Shown in pieces: positions 52,870 to 64,000 of a DNA stretch of 64,000 nt. Source of the DNA: Thermothelomyces thermophilus ATCC 42464 (Eukaryota; Ascomycota; Sordariomycetes; Sordariales; Chaetomiaceae); NCBI RefSeq assembly GCF_000226095.1, contig NC_016478.1, positions 536,001 to 600,000 on the forward strand, written 5' to 3'. The notes under the pieces are model-generated. The model worked only from the letters and a program-made list of their open reading frames with translations, did not search any database and was not told where the DNA came from. Made by a program: the position numbers and the translations under genes. The first letter of the stretch is position 1. Every line of letters starts with the position of its first letter.

Positions 52870-53777
52870 TTATTTTATAGTATAAGAATGCTAACCTCTC
52901 CTTCAATAGATACGCTATTAAGGGTAACTCTCTTAATAAGGAGTTTAAACTATAGCTGGAGAAGTAATAATATTACCTACCGTATATTAACTAACTTCTA
53001 AGAGGTAATAAGGTCAAATATATCTAAGGTTAGGGCGCTTCCTATATAATGTACTATAAGAGCTATAAGAGTTATATTTAGGATCTATAGCTCTAGGCTA
53101 ATAACCCCTACCTATATATAGGCATTAAGAAAATTATAGGTTATTATAATACTAGTACTACCCTTGCCTCCCCTACCTACTACAAGACTACTAACTAGGG
53201 CGCCCGTCGCGCCGTCCTAATGCCTAAGTTCTCCACACTAGTACATTCGTTCTCTATACTCTTTAAGGCTACCTAGTCTAACCACTTACCTAGATAGGCC
53301 GCCTTCGCCCCTGCCTAGGCCGTAATTTCTTGTCGTTCTAGTAACGACTTTGCCCTAATTACTACTACCGCTACCCCTAATACCCCTACCTACTACGGTA
53401 ACATTGTCTAGCCTACTACTAGCCCTAACCCTACCTTACAAGCTGCTAGGCAGCTTATATACCGCGCTATAGTGTAGAATAACAGTATACTATACCAGAT
53501 ATAGTATACGAACGAGAACATGTCGACTTTAGTCGATACCAATGCTACCCTCGTCGCCTACGTCCTAGGTACCCTATCGCCCGCCTCCTACGCCCGCTCG
53601 AGCGCCTCTATACGCCCCGTACCCGTGCTAATCGACTTTGGCCGTTCCTACGCCTGCCGCTCTTCCTTGCCTACTAAATGCACGGCGTGCCTAGTCTATA
53701 ACTATAATAACCCTACCCTCGCCGCTATAACTATTATTTTAGAGAGGGAGGATAAGGAGGAGAAAATTATAAAGTAA
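52870..53777 (+). pseudogene. Plus-strand reading frame antisense to Gypsy pol, unidentified
   Basis: A frame of about 300 codons, open apart from TAG codons (the RIP-type stop), ends with TAA after 53777. The last 85 codons (53520-53777, starting MSTLVDTN) are uninterrupted. They include a short Cys-containing segment (ACRSSLPTKCTACLVYNYNN) and end in a charged EREDKEEKIIK tail. It lies between the end of pol and the 3' LTR and runs opposite to pol. I do not recognise the protein; it may be an accessory gene of the element or a captured host sequence. Confidence 0.5.
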
Positions 53778-53899
53778 GTATATTATATGCTAGTTAGTAT
53801 ATTTGTTTTTATTTTTATAATTAGACTATCTCTATAGGTACGTCCGTAACGCGGTTATAACGTGTCTGTAATACGACCGTAACGTACCTACCACTCGTT

Positions 53900-56800
53900 C
53901 GCCTGCCTATATGAAAAATTTATATTTTTTGCTTTTATACTCTCCCTTACCTCCTATTTATAACTAGTCTGTCATAGTAATATATGTCTCCTTACTCCTG
54001 CTTAAACACGTTAAGTGCCTTAGTATTTTCTAGATTTTCTAATGGTTCCTAAGTTAGGGTATTATATCCTTTCTATTTTACTAGTATATTATATCGATTT
54101 CCTCTTCCCTTTGCGTTCCTAGCTATAAGGATCGCTTTTACTTTGTATTCTTCCTATAGTAGTCCCTCCTAGGAGAGTTCTAATACTAGGTCTGGTTAGA
54201 AATCTAATATACGTTATAAAGGTAGTAGGTCGGATATAGTATATTTAATAAGGTCAATATAAAAGGTAGGGTAAAGGCTATAGAGAACATTTAGAGTTAC
54301 TATTAATAGTATCGGTACTATAATTACTTCATACTTAGCGTTAACCTAGTTAAGTTTATAGCTAAAGTAGTTAATTTTAATATTATATAAGGATAGCTAT
54401 ACTTCGTCCCTTACTTTAAATCTCTTAGCTAGGTATTAAAAACGATTAACGTTTTCTTACTAGCACTATTATATATATACGATAGCGGCCTAGGTCTATT
54501 CTATACCTTCTCTTAGATAATATAAGAAATTAATAGCTCTTCCTTATAAGGTCAAGGTAAGAGCGTCTAGCAGGTCGGTAAACTATATTAGGCTTATATT
54601 ATAACTATAGAAGAGGTAGCTTGCGCTTATCCTAGTCACCATCAAGTTACGATTATTAATCACAAACTAGTATATAGGTAGATATTTAGGCTAATCGTAC
54701 TAAGCAAAGGAAACTATAATCTATAAGATAATCTATACCTCCTAATTTACACGTTCTATACCTCTATCTATCTATAGATAATAAGCTATTAATAATAGCT
54801 ACTCGATCCTAATAGTCTTATAGAGAGTAGTCTAAAACTAGCTAAGCTAGTCCAAACCGCGATTAGTGATAATTTATATCGGAAATCCGTAAAACCGCTA
54901 CCATATATCCTAGAACCAAAGTATATACGCCTCGGCTCCTATTAAGGATATAGCTTCGAGCTAGATGTACTTTGACAACCAGTCGGTAATTATTATAAGG
55001 TACCAGGGTAAATTCTCATCTTATATAGGGAGATCGACTATAAAATCAATAGAAATCTGTTTCTAAAAGCGGTTAGCGATAGGTAGGGGCTAGAGGAGTC
55101 CTTATTATAGTTAACGTAAAACCTTAGCCTTTCAATACGTATAATAGTTCCTTGTAAATCTCTTCGTGTCTAGGGATATAAAGTCCTAATGGTAGTCCTA
55201 TTAGAGTATTTTAAATAACCTGTTCCTTCTTAGGTAGCCTAATATAGGGGAGTTATAGATATATTAAAGAATAGTAGTCATAAGTAACTCCTATATAGGA
55301 AGCTAAAGTCTACCCTAGAATAAAAGGGTACCTTATATATTAAGGGAGCAATCTGTAATCTAGATCTATATTATATTCGCCTCCTTTAGAAATTTTCGGG
55401 CCCTATCTTAGATAGCTTAGAGCTAATATATATAATATTTGTCCTTAATAACTCCCTTGTCCTATAAGGCTATAAGCTATATATCTACAAAAATAGTACT
55501 TCCCTTTAGTAGGTAGTATATTTTAGGTAATGACAAGGTATTAGTTATATCCATCTAAATAATAGGGAGGAGTTATACTATATACTATATATTCTTAGGA
55601 TGGTTTTGTTTATCGTAGGACAAGGTATTAGGATAAGAAGCTTATAATCCTAGTTAGTAACAAAGTTTAAAGTTAAAGAGGGAGAGTATTTTAGCCCATT
55701 AAGCTTGCCATTTACTAATTAAACGAGGTTAAGAGAAGTATTTAAGGTTTTTATAGTCAGTTAGGATCTAAAAAGGGGCAGTAATACTATAGAGCTTAGC
55801 TAACTAGGCCTTTAGATATAAGATAATCGTAAGTAGTTTCTTATTATGGATTATATAGTTCTATTCGGCTAGGGACAGTTTTATAGAATAGTAGGCTATA
55901 GGATATAGGACCCTGTCTTCTCCTCGTTAGGATAAGCACCCTCCTAAAGCCATCCTAGAGCAGTCTACCTTAAGTACTATCTCCTATTTAAGATCCTATT
56001 ATACTAGAACAGGTTCCGATATAAAAGCTATCTTAAGAGCTTTAAAGGCCTCTTATTCCTTAGTCCCTTACTAAAATGGGGTGTTCTTACGAGTTAACTA
56101 TATCAAAGGTACGGTTAACTTGGAGAAGTTAGGGATAAAGTCTTGGTAGAAGTTTACAAACCCTAGGAAACTCCGTACTCCCTAAACCTTATATAGTGCC
56201 TCCTATTTATAGATAGTAGCTAGCTTTTCAGGGTCTAGGCAAACCCAAGCCCCTACCTTCATAATATAGCTAAGGTATTTAACTTCTTTTATAGTAAATA
56301 CGTACTCCTTAAGATCTAGTACAAGTCCTGCTTTCTATAGCCTTTAGAGTATATCCCTTACCTACCTTATATAATCTTTCCTACTACCTAACGTATAGAC
56401 TAAGATATTATTAAGGTATACCATTACAAAGTCTTTAAGTATTAGGCTAAGAGCATTATTAATATATTATTAGAAAGTTATAGGTACGCTTACTAGTCTA
56501 AAGGGGTAGATAAGCTACTTAAAGAGGCTAAACCAGGTCTAGAATACTATTAAATATTTATAGCCCTCTACGATCTAGATATAGTAAAAGGCCGCCTAGA
56601 CATTAAGCTTTATAAACTACTTAGCTCTAGCTAGGGAGCAAAGTATCTCCTTAATAAGTAGAAGGGGGTACCGATCTTGCTTTATAATCTTATTTAACGC
56701 CTAATAGTTAATATAGAACCTCTATCCTTTGTCTGCTTTCTTTACTAGGAGGATGGGGGTAGCGGCCGAAGAGGAGCTAGCTCGGATCTATCCCTTATCT

Positions 56801-58750
56801 AGCAAGTTAACGACTTGCTTTCGGACTTTTAATAAATAATCTTATAGTATATTATAGAGGGGCCCCTATAGGAGCTTAGGAATCTTCTTATCTAGACTCT
56901 CTTTTAACTTAATATAGTAATTAGCTATATTATAATATAGGGGAAGTCTACTAGCTTTCTCCTTGTTAAAGAGGTCGGCAAAGTTATAAAGTTCGTCTAG
57001 TAAGGTAACTTCTAACTTTATACTAGACTTAAGCCAGGAGCCCTTGTTTTTTATATTATTTCTATCAAATTGGCGTCTTAACTCTAAGATAGTTATCATT
57101 TCCTAGATACTAGTAATTAGGAAGGTATCAGAAGTCTTCTTTTTCTATACCTTCTATATTATACCTATAAAGACTATACCTATAATTTAAGAGATTCCTA
57201 TCTATCTTAGTTATAAAGAGATCTTATAGATAAGTAGTCCTAGTTATATATTAATCTTAAGAACACCTATATATATATCCAATGTAACTTCCTAGTATTC
57301 TATCTATAGGAGGCCTAATATAATATTATATATAAGTCCTAAGACTATATAGAACGTAGCCTAGCTCTCCTAGCTATCGATATCTATTATAATACAGGCT
57401 ATCTAAGTAATCTTCCGGTCCAGTTATAACCTAGTTATAGTCCTAAGGGTACGTATAGTAGATAAACTAATCTACTTGATTCTAAGCTTTTAGTATATTC
57501 TCTTATTAATAACGCTATAGCTAGAATATCTACTATCTACTTAAGCATTTATAAAGCTAGTAAAGTTAAGGAAGATTGAAATAAGAAAAGGAGGTCTATC
57601 TATTCTTTTACTAATCTCTATAAACTCGTCTTCTAGGTAGTTATAGTCTTCTAGCCCCCTTACGAGACTTTACTTAGGGGCTACTCTTTTCCTTACTCCT
57701 TGTCTTCTTCGTTAGATAGGTCGTCGTCTTCCTTCTATTCCTTAGCCTCTAAGGTATTAATATCGGTTTTTAACTAGTTCTACTATATTAGCCTTAAGGT
57801 AGGGGTAAAGTTATACTTAGTAATAAAGTAACCTTTCTACCTATACTAGATATATACTTTAGCTACCTATTAGGCTATATATACTTCTAGGCTAACCTAT
57901 CTTACCTATAAGGCGTTACCCCTACGTTTTCCTACCTTATCCTTGTTAGGTCCCTTTCTCTATAGGTTAGTATATAACAAGTTAATTCCGATTATTAGTA
58001 TATCTCCTTTTATATCCTTCTCTCTCTATAGTTTAAGTACTACCTACTAACCTTATATCTACTAATATTTATTATTAAGGTAGAGAGCCTTAAGATCTAT
58101 AATAATCTTATGATATTTCTTAACTACTATTATATAATTATCTTAGGGAATTCCTTGTCCGACCATTATATATTTAAGTTTCGGAGAGAGGCATTATTAT
58201 AATTTAATTAGGCATAACTCGTCACTCTAAACAAGGCTATCTACCTTCGATAGCTTGGCCTCAAACTAAATAATAAAGGTAGTAAATAGTTCGTCGTCTC
58301 TCTATTATAAGAATTCTAGTTCCAATAAGGCTACCGTCTTCTTATAAGGGTTAGAGAAGATACTCTCAAGATATTAGAGGAACCAAGTCAGGTCATAACC
58401 AACTTTTAGGCCTACAGATTTATAATAGGCCATAACTTAGGTCTATACCTAGTATGTAAGGTTTCCCTAGATAAAGACCTATTAGTTATAATTAGAGCCG
58501 ATAAAATCTCTGTCAGCTATAAGGACGTGTTCTATCGTACTCTTCTATACTACGAAGAGTTCCTTTTTGCCGTCGAAAGGTTGTCCGGTTAGGAGACGCT
58601 TCCGCTACGGCCATTAAGCTCTAAGGGGCACCCTAGCCAACTTAGGGGTCGGGACAGGTTAGGTTTAGGATGCCCGGAGGGAGTCGATCGTGACATTCTA
58701 CTGTTCCACTACTGCTTAAAGGGAGCAGACAAGCTCCTATAATTCTACTA
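53900..58750 (-). pseudogene. Gypsy gag-pol remnant
   Basis: On the minus strand, in 5'-3' order: a gag-like region (about 58.7-57.8 kb); a protease-like region (about 57.5 kb); the linker before the reverse transcriptase with LYNFADLFNKEKASRLP (about 57.0-56.9 kb), a hallmark of Ty3/Gypsy; reverse transcriptase and RNase H (about 56.8-55.6 kb); and an integrase core with IDFIVDLP and ITDWLSKY (about 55.1-54.9 kb). The longest uninterrupted piece is 77 codons. Stops and frameshifts make it inactive. It is not assigned to a named element. Confidence 0.8.
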
Positions 58751-58843
58751 AGCCTAAGGGCCTGTATACTCCCGAATCCGCCATGACTACGTTATCAATA
58801 ACTCCCCTTAGGGAGTTACTACCGGTAAGGAAGATAGTTAAAA

Positions 58844-59172
58844 TGTAATATACTAGCCTTATAGCATCTATAGATAAGTATATAATGTTTTATTCGACTA
58901 CCTTAGGGAGGAAAAAGAGGAAAAATATAAGAGTTGTACGGAGGAGTGCCTTTTAACCAATATATATATATATGACCTAGGTAGGGCCCGATTAGGCTCC
59001 AGGTCGGGCCCTAACCGGGCCTTGGCCGCGTGTCTACTAGACGAGTTATAAACGAGCAACGAACGCTCTACGGACCTGTAGGACGTGTATAGGTAGGGCG
59101 GGGTAGGTCCATTCCCGTGCCTAGGTAAAGCCTAGGCATTGTCTAGCCTAGGTATAGCCCGGGCCTATAACA
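58844..59172 (-). repeat. 5' LTR of the Gypsy element (right copy)
   Basis: 329 bp, direct repeat of 46446-46774. It keeps the canonical TG...CA ends. The following CTTCC (59173-59177) is the target duplication. Confidence 0.9.
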
Positions 59173-62100
59173 CTTCCCCTGTAAAAACTAGGCGTAGGGG
59201 GTCCTTGTCTGATACGCGCTATATCCTCCTGCCGGCTTAGTCGGCCCTCTAATGGCTGCTCTAGCTAGCCGCCGTGGCTAGTTCTATAGCCCGTGGCCTC
59301 CTCCGTAGGGTCTATAGAGGGGGTGGACCCCCTCTATAGCCCTCCTAAACCTACTGCCGGATTATCGACCTTGCTACCTCTAGGGCTATAGGCTTCGGCT
59401 CCTAGCCCCTTGCCCTAGCCCTTCTCTTCCGGAACCTCTGGCTTAGCCTATTATAGGCCTGTTAGATAAGGGCCCTTATAGGGACCTAGGGAGCCCCTGG
59501 GCCTGCCCCGGTTTATAGAAGTGGCTAGTCGAGTTTGGCTTCGAAGTTGGCTAGCCTCTTATTAAGGTAAAGGTCGAGGGGCGGTACCTAGGCTTCTATT
59601 TCGAGGTACCGGATAGGGGTAGCCTTATAGGCCCTAGTAACCACTTAAAGGGCCCTATATTAGGCCTTCGATAGTTCCCTAGCAGGGCCCTCTAGCTTGC
59701 CCCCGGGCTTGGTAGGCTTATAGAAGTTTAAGCCCTATAAGCTAGGGCGCTACGAATACACTTAGTATAGACCTCGTAGGCCTATAGAAGGCTAGGACCC
59801 TAGGTCTTCGCGGCCAGCCTGGTCAGGGCAAACTCCTAGGTTTCTAGCTTCTTGGCTACCTTCGTATAGTAGGGGCCTTACTATAGCCTCTAGTCTAGCC
59901 AGACCCCGAGGAATCTGGCTGACTTCGAAGAGGCTATAGTGGTAGTACCCCCTCTAGGCTATAAGAGCTCTAGCGGCCGCGACCACTGTTTCCGACCCCT
60001 GTTAAAGTGGATAAGTTCGCACTTTTCTAGGGCAAAAGCTATACCCTAGGTCCTCGCCTACTATAGGCAGGCCTTCTAGGCCCTCTATAGCTGACCGTTA
60101 CAGGCCTCCTCGGCCTTCCCAAAGGCTAGAAGGTTGGTATCGTTGGCAAAGCCTATTAAACTGACCGTAGGGCTGGCCTAGCAAATGGCCTAGTAGAGAG
60201 AGGCTATATAGAGGATAAATAGTATAGGGGAGAGGGGTAACCCCTATAGGACCCCGGCCCTTACTATTATATCCTCTGTTTCCTAGCTATCGAAGTAAAG
60301 GATAGCTACCCTATCCCATAGCCATTCCTTGACCTAGATTACTACCTACTTTAGGAAGCCCTAGCTCCGTAAAGTGGCTAATAGTCAGGTATGGTTAACA
60401 GTGTCGAAAGCCCCCGAGATATCGAGCTATAGGAGGGAGGCAGCTGCCTTATACCTCTAAGCCTCCTAGACCTAAGCTGTAACAAGCCGAATAGCTAGTT
60501 TTATAGACCTGTGTTCCTAGTTACCTATCTATTCGGCTAGGAGAAGCCTATAGGCCTCTATAATGGCCGTTACCTTTCGGGCGACTATAGCCTCTAGTAC
60601 CTTACCTACTATTAGTAAGAGTGCTATAGGCCTATAGCTACCCGGGGTAAAGTAGGCCTATAGGGGTTTGCCAGGCTTACAGAGGACTACTATCTTAGCC
60701 CTTTTAAACTAGGCCGGGAAGCAGCCAAGCCGTAGGCTCTCCGAGGCTAGTATAGCTAGTATCTAGTAAAGCGGTTGCCTATAGGCTTTTAGTAGACCTA
60801 TAGAGAAGAGGTCCTCCCCCGGGGCTTTCTAGGGGGCTGCTCCAGCCAGTGCTGCTCTAACTTTATCTACTATAACCTTCTAGCTTACTTCGAACTTCGG
60901 CTCCTAGTGGCCGCTTAGTTCCGGGTCGTCAATATCCGACAGGTCTACTTCCGGGTTTGGAAAGAACTTATCGGCTAGTGCTCTAGCCTTCTGCTAGTAG
61001 GTTATAAGCCCTCCTTTAAAGGCCGGGAACTTTAGAGGGTCGACCGGTAGGTGGCTTTATAGCCTTGCCTACCGCTCTAGTCTCTATAACAAGTCCGGCT
61101 GGTTAGTTACCTCCTATAACGTAGCTCTCTGGCTTTTGGTCTTTACGGCCGTAATGGTCTTAGCCTAGTCCTATAGAGCCTGCCGAAGTGCTTCCTGCGT
61201 ATAGGGGTTTGGGGTACCCCTATAGGCCCTCTCTGCCTCCTTGGCCCTCTTCCGGGCCTCCCGAACCTCCTTCGTCTACTACCGAGCTCGTTTGCCACCT
61301 GTACTAGCCTTCTTTGCTAGGGCCGAGACCGTAGCTATCTCCTCGAGGGCCTCTATAAGCCTGTCGAAGGCCTGTAAAAGCTCCTCCGGGCCCTAGAAGA
61401 CAGGCCCAGCCGGGGCCGATACCTACCTACCGAGCTAGAGCGGAAGGTGGGCCGCCTCGGCCCGCGCGACCTCCCTATCTAGGCTCTTTTAGTCCTACCC
61501 TTTGCTAGCCGGTACAGGTCTACTAGTCCCCTAGAGAGAGACGTATAGGGCCTATAGGTAGTGGTCGGATTTCCCCCGTTCTGCGATATCCCTATAGGTT
61601 GCTTCTAATCCGGCCGAGGCCTAGAATAGGTCTATCGTGGAAGGCCGGCCACGTTGGTCCCCCTGGGGGGCCCTAGTGACCTGGCCGTATAGTGTACGTA
61701 GGTCGAGGTCCTACTGGTCTGTAAGGCTAAGGAGGTCCTTAGCCCCCGGGCTAAGCCTGTCAAATAGGTCCTAGACCGGGTGGTAGAGGTTAAAGTCACC
61801 TATAAGAACTAGGGGGTAGGTTAGCCAAGGTAGGGCTAGCAGGTCCTATAAGAGGGCCTGCTCCCCCTTGTTATTATAGACTAACCAGAGCTCGAACCCC
61901 CTCTCTCCTAGGGCCGGAAAGGTCACCCTATACCAGTTCTCCTCTACTAAATAGTCCCATTGGCTAACCGGGAAGCGCTTAGCCACTAGAATAGCCGCCT
62001 TGCCCTTAGGCTTATAAACCAGGTGGTATTTCGAGGCCTAGGGGCAGTATGTTAACCCTATAAATCGGTTAATCTACGGCTCTTAGATGGCTAGTAGGTT

Positions 62101-63830
62101 ATATTTAGCCTCCTCTAGTAGGACCTCGAGGGCCTGTTTGTTACCTTAGGTGTTCTACTAAAGGATCTTAATTTACGTTCGAGGTAGCTAGAGCGGAGGC
62201 CGAGGGTATAGTAGTTAGCTCTGTAACCGTTGCCCCCTCGGCCGGTTGCGAGAAGGAGGGGGTTCCAGGTTATAGAAAGGAGATATAGGTCTGTCAGGCG
62301 TCAAATAAGGTGCTTCTAGCCGCCTATTAGGCCAGGGTAGGCCTCCTATAGGGGCGTTTAGCCCCGGTTTGATAGTGGTCGTCGTCTTCCGGCTGGCTGC
62401 CAAACTCGAAGGCTACCTTCTAGTATGGTTACTCTAGTGGTTAGAAGGTTCGGGGTCTATACTAGTAGGCCTCCCTAGCCCTTTCCTAGGCCTTGACTTT
62501 CTTCGGGCAGCCCCTATACTAGGCTATATAGGGGCCCCTACAGGCCGTATACCTACAAGGGAGTTAGTTAGAGTAAGTAAGGCACTAGGCCTCCCTAGTC
62601 TTCCCCCCCTCCCCGTAGGCCTTTACGCCGCAACGGCTATAACAGGCCGGCCGCTAGCAGTACTGCTAGGTATGGCCAAAGCTCTAACACCTGTAGCACT
62701 GCCTTAGCTTTAGAGCATCCTAGTAGGGCTCGCAGTCTAGCACCCGGGCATCCCAGACCACGCCCTCGTTACAGGCCTTCCGGGCCTCTTCGAGGTCCTA
62801 TAAGCCTAGGAGTACCGTAGCCTACTTCGTTTACAGGCTCTTTAGCAGCCGGAACTTGACCGTTTCGATCGAGTGTAGGCCTACGGCCCCCTTGAAGTCT
62901 TGTTCACTGACCCCCTATAGCTCCTCCTTCCGGACTCCTTTAGCTAGGACTATATAGGCCCTGCTAACCTCCCTAGCCTTCTCTCCGAAGGCTATAGCCA
63001 CCTATCGCTTGTTAACCAAATACTAGTCCTTAATAGCCTTATCCTTGAAGACCACTACTACATCCCCGCTTAGGAGCTTCCTAGCCGCGACGGCTCCCTG
63101 GTAGCTAGAAGCCCTGTTAACTGCTTGGATTATCTCGGCCGGGGTTCGGGCTTTAAGGTCTTCCTGTAGGCTCGCATTCCGTATTGTAACCTCCCGCAAG
63201 GCCTATAACGGCACTGCCTTAGCCGACGGCAGGCCTCCTTAGGGGCCTATTGCCCCCTGTTACGGCCTTGCGGCTACCTACGCCTAGGTAGGGCGGGGGG
63301 TGGCCTTAAGGGCTTCTTTAAGCCCCTTTTTGACATCCTCGGCCATAAGTTCCTATAGATTCGGAACCGGGCCTATAATAGTGGTCATAAGGCCCTATAA
63401 GAGCCTATTAGCAAGGTCCTACGCCCTGCCCTATTTAGGGCTTGGTACGAGGTTGACTAGTTATACGACAAGACCCCTTAGCTCCTTAATATCTAGGGTA
63501 GGGTAGGCCTATAGTAGGCCCCCCTTTGATTGGTTCGAAGCTATAAGTCTCCCTACTTGGTGGCTTGGTAGTAGGCTTTAAATCGATAATACGTTTAGGG
63601 GCGCTAGGTGGTCTATACGATGAAAATTTTGACGGGCGAGCGAGGTGCGGTCGGATTGCGGTTAGGTCCGGTTCCTATGCCTGCGATGCCTGTTATACAC
63701 CCGTAACGGCTTACGCGTAGTTGAAACTAGTACCGTTAGATAGCGTTTTCCGAGAGCTTTCTAGCGGTGGTATTTTGTATGTTTTAGTAGAGTATTCGCA
63801 GAGATACAAGAGGATTTAATAGTTTTAGCC
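59173..63830 (-). mobile_element. LINE copy A, 5' part (Tad1-like), right of the Gypsy insertion
   Basis: The minus strand aligns with LINE copy B from its 5' end (RC of 63830 against 47517) to the point where the Gypsy element entered (copy B about 52180). Joined with 45888-46445 it gives a LINE of about 5.2 kb, the same length as copy B. ORF2 motifs run from about 62150 to 59180 and ORF1 with zinc knuckles from about 63480 to 62210, in the same order as copy B. The 63-codon open piece at 62403-62215 is only a gap between TAG stops. The copy A target duplication was not found with confidence. Confidence 0.9.
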
Positions 63831-63839
63831 GGATCTAAT

Positions 63840-64000
63840 ATTGATTCTGTCAAGATTAAAGGGATAATAGGTAGGGTGTAGGGTAGGTAGGACGGGCGGG
63901 GTATAGGGTAGGTCGGCCGGGTATAGGGTAGGTCGGTATAGGGTAGGTAGGATAGGTATAGGGTAGGTCGGCCGGGTATAGGGTAGGTCGGTTGGGAGGA
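63840..64000. repeat. GTATAGGGTAGGTCGG-type minisatellite at the right edge
   Basis: Degenerate tandem copies of a 16-22 bp unit built from TATAGGGTAGGTCGG with or without a CCGG insert begin at about 63860 and run off the window. It contains TAGGG words but is not the (TTAGGG)n fungal telomere repeat. Confidence 0.75.

Larger units (their letters stand above)
46446..59172 (-). mobile_element. Ty3/Gypsy LTR retrotransposon, RIP-mutated, with nested insertions
   Basis: Two direct repeats of 329 bp (46446-46774 and 58844-59172) bound the element, and identical CTTCC copies flank it (46441-46445 and 59173-59177), the 5-bp duplication expected of Gypsy integrases. The right LTR still begins TG and ends CA; the left now begins TA and ends TA, as RIP would produce. 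A polypyrimidine stretch at 46776-46793 just inside the left LTR is the polypurine tract on the minus strand, which fixes the orientation. Without the nested LINE and SINE the element would be about 7.2 kb. Gag-pol runs on the minus strand from about 58.7 to 53.9 kb. No primer-binding site was identified with confidence. Confidence 0.9.

Noticed and set aside
63840-64000. Telomere repeat
   Set aside because: Units contain TAGGG but are longer, irregular and include GGTCGG; they do not form (TTAGGG)n.
1-64000. CRISPR arrays, bacterial operons, prophage
   Set aside because: Introns, RIP and fungal proteins throughout; no spaced short repeats of CRISPR type seen.

Overview
The window comes from a filamentous ascomycete, most probably a Sordariomycete close to the Sordariales (species not determinable by eye). 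Genes carry short introns of about 50-110 nt with GTNNGT donors and CTNAC-type branch sites. Coding DNA is GC-rich and the protein set is typically fungal. The right-hand third is repeat DNA carrying the CpA-to-TpA signature of repeat-induced point mutation (RIP). No bacterial-type operons, CRISPR arrays or convincing tRNA/rRNA genes were seen.

Positions 1-45155 are gene space. In order: a partial gene at the left edge (-); PDK1-type kinase (+); SWI/SNF-RSC subunit of the Swp73/BAF60 family (+); GEN1/YEN1 Holliday-junction resolvase (-); an Arp10/Arp11 (RO-7-like) dynactin actin-related protein (+); a large disordered protein with an eIF4E-binding-type motif (+); a type II membrane protein (-); Abp2 ARS-binding protein (-); peroxisomal adenine nucleotide carrier PMP47/ANT1 (+); NatC subunit NAA35/MAK10 (-); ATP synthase epsilon ATP15 (-, a 77-aa three-exon gene); complex III core protein QCR2 (-); RNA polymerase III subunit RPC82 (+); mitochondrial GTP/GDP carrier GGC1/YHM1 (+); and an F-box-like leucine-rich protein (-). 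Two divergent pairs, GEN1/ARP and QCR2/RPC82, have start codons about 515 bp apart and probably share promoters. Several genes serve mitochondria or peroxisomes (ATP15, QCR2, GGC1, PMP47). Most exon joins below were worked out by hand and each gives a total length divisible by three.

Positions 45888-63830 are a nested transposon island. A Tad1-like LINE on the minus strand (copy A) was split by a Ty3/Gypsy LTR retrotransposon (46446-59172, minus strand, two 329-bp LTRs, 5-bp target duplication CTTCC). The Gypsy element was itself invaded by a second LINE (copy B, 47517-52733, plus strand, 14-bp target duplication). All three are riddled with TAG stops from RIP. Inside this wreckage sits a 248-bp element that still has its CA/TG dinucleotides (47181-47428). 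It has Pol III A-box and B-box-like motifs and a 10-11 bp target duplication, so I interpret it as a SINE that escaped RIP. The Gypsy element also carries a plus-strand reading frame, antisense to pol, with its own TATA-like promoter. A minisatellite closes the window.
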